A stretch of 64,000 nucleotides of DNA from the NCBI RefSeq assembly GCF_032477075.1, contig NZ_JAWDXO010000003.1, forward strand, positions 107,757 through 171,756, written 5' to 3'. Shown here piece after piece: positions 63,868 to 64,000 of this stretch. The notes beneath the pieces were generated by a model. The model was not told the DNA's origin and searched no databases. It saw only the letters and a program-made list of their open reading frames with translations. Source of the DNA: Fusobacterium sp. (GTDB taxonomy: Bacteria > Fusobacteriota > Fusobacteriia > Fusobacteriales > Fusobacteriaceae). The translations under genes and the position numbers were made by a program. How positions within the stretch are numbered: the stretch's first letter is position 1; every line of letters begins with the position of its first letter.

Positions 63868-63910
63868 ATATTTTCTAAAGTATAGAAAAAAATCTTTATA
63901 GAATAAAAAA

Positions 63911-63947
63911 AGCTGAGTAACATTTAAAAAAAATGTTTTACTCAGCT
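63911..63947. terminator. hairpin terminator near the right edge
   Basis: AGCTGAGTAA (63911-63920) with TTACTCAGCT (63938-63947) and an inner CATTT/AAATG pair. T-runs follow on both strands. It separates the Fe-ADH transcript from whatever lies to the right. Confidence 0.82.
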
Positions 63948-63954
63948 CTCTTTT

Positions 63955-63987
63955 TTGTATAATATAGTTACCACCCTAATTATACAA
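63955..63987 (+). promoter_or_regulatory. inverted repeat, likely operator of a gene beyond the window
   Basis: TTGTATAAT (63955-63963) and ATTATACAA (63979-63987) are exact inverted copies 15 bp apart. The first contains a TATAAT -10. It is followed by aaaggag and the window ends in 'acat', so a plus-strand ATG may straddle the edge near 63999. Confidence 0.45.
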
Positions 63988-64000
63988 AGGAGACATACAT

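Overview
The window looks like chromosomal DNA of a Fusobacterium, perhaps of the F. varium/ulcerans/mortiferum type (an inference from gene content). It is very AT-rich, writes arginine almost always as AGA, and mixes Gram-negative features (a C-terminal beta-barrel autotransporter, periplasmic binding proteins without a lipobox) with Clostridia-like gene content and tight ATGA/TAATG gene overlaps.

Layout. (1) 2-9653, plus strand: one tightly packed cluster of five B12-binding radical SAM proteins (the first cut by the window edge), a GH3-type acyl-adenylating enzyme, an unassigned 237-aa protein and a GNAT-like protein. It reads as an uncharacterised biosynthetic pathway. (2) 9815-16386, minus: a LacI-controlled ribose-type sugar/polyol ABC importer with a sugar isomerase-like TIM barrel and a Gfo/Idh dehydrogenase. 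(3) 16639-21434: tcdA and a flavodoxin, a 207-bp imperfect palindrome, then a type-2 ileS. The ileS leader encodes an isoleucine-rich peptide followed by a terminator, the layout of classical attenuation. (4) 21636-28909: two MATE exporters, an orphan DhaM, a small gene divergent from an XRE-S24 repressor, an smr-aroF-pgeF-MATE operon and a GNAT. (5) 29293-32001: an iron/B12-type ABC importer. (6) 32966-38511: a Nik/Opp-type ABC importer behind a cobalamin riboswitch with a long terminator. (7) 38595-44926: a GNAT, a flavodoxin-like protein and a 1,479-aa autotransporter with recently duplicated passenger repeats. (8) 45171-51049: a stress or detoxification-like island (sugar O-acetyltransferase, FMN flavoprotein, a frameshifted exported peptide, two periplasmic alpha/beta hydrolases, a DXS-like enzyme). 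Three of its promoters share one upstream element, and the DXS-like gene has a MerR-type 19-bp-spacer promoter. (9) 51275-58485: a ferredoxin, a Bax-like glucosaminidase and a DUF3798-type ABC importer operon. (10) 58721-63769: a class I ribonucleotide reductase operon (redoxin, alpha, beta) behind two NrdR-box-like sites, then an iron-dependent alcohol dehydrogenase.

How the parts may connect: the B12-dependent radical SAM cluster needs cobalamin, and the window also holds a cobalamin-riboswitch-controlled transporter, presumably for cobalt or corrinoid. That functional link is inference. No tRNA, rRNA, CRISPR array, prophage or intact insertion sequence was seen.
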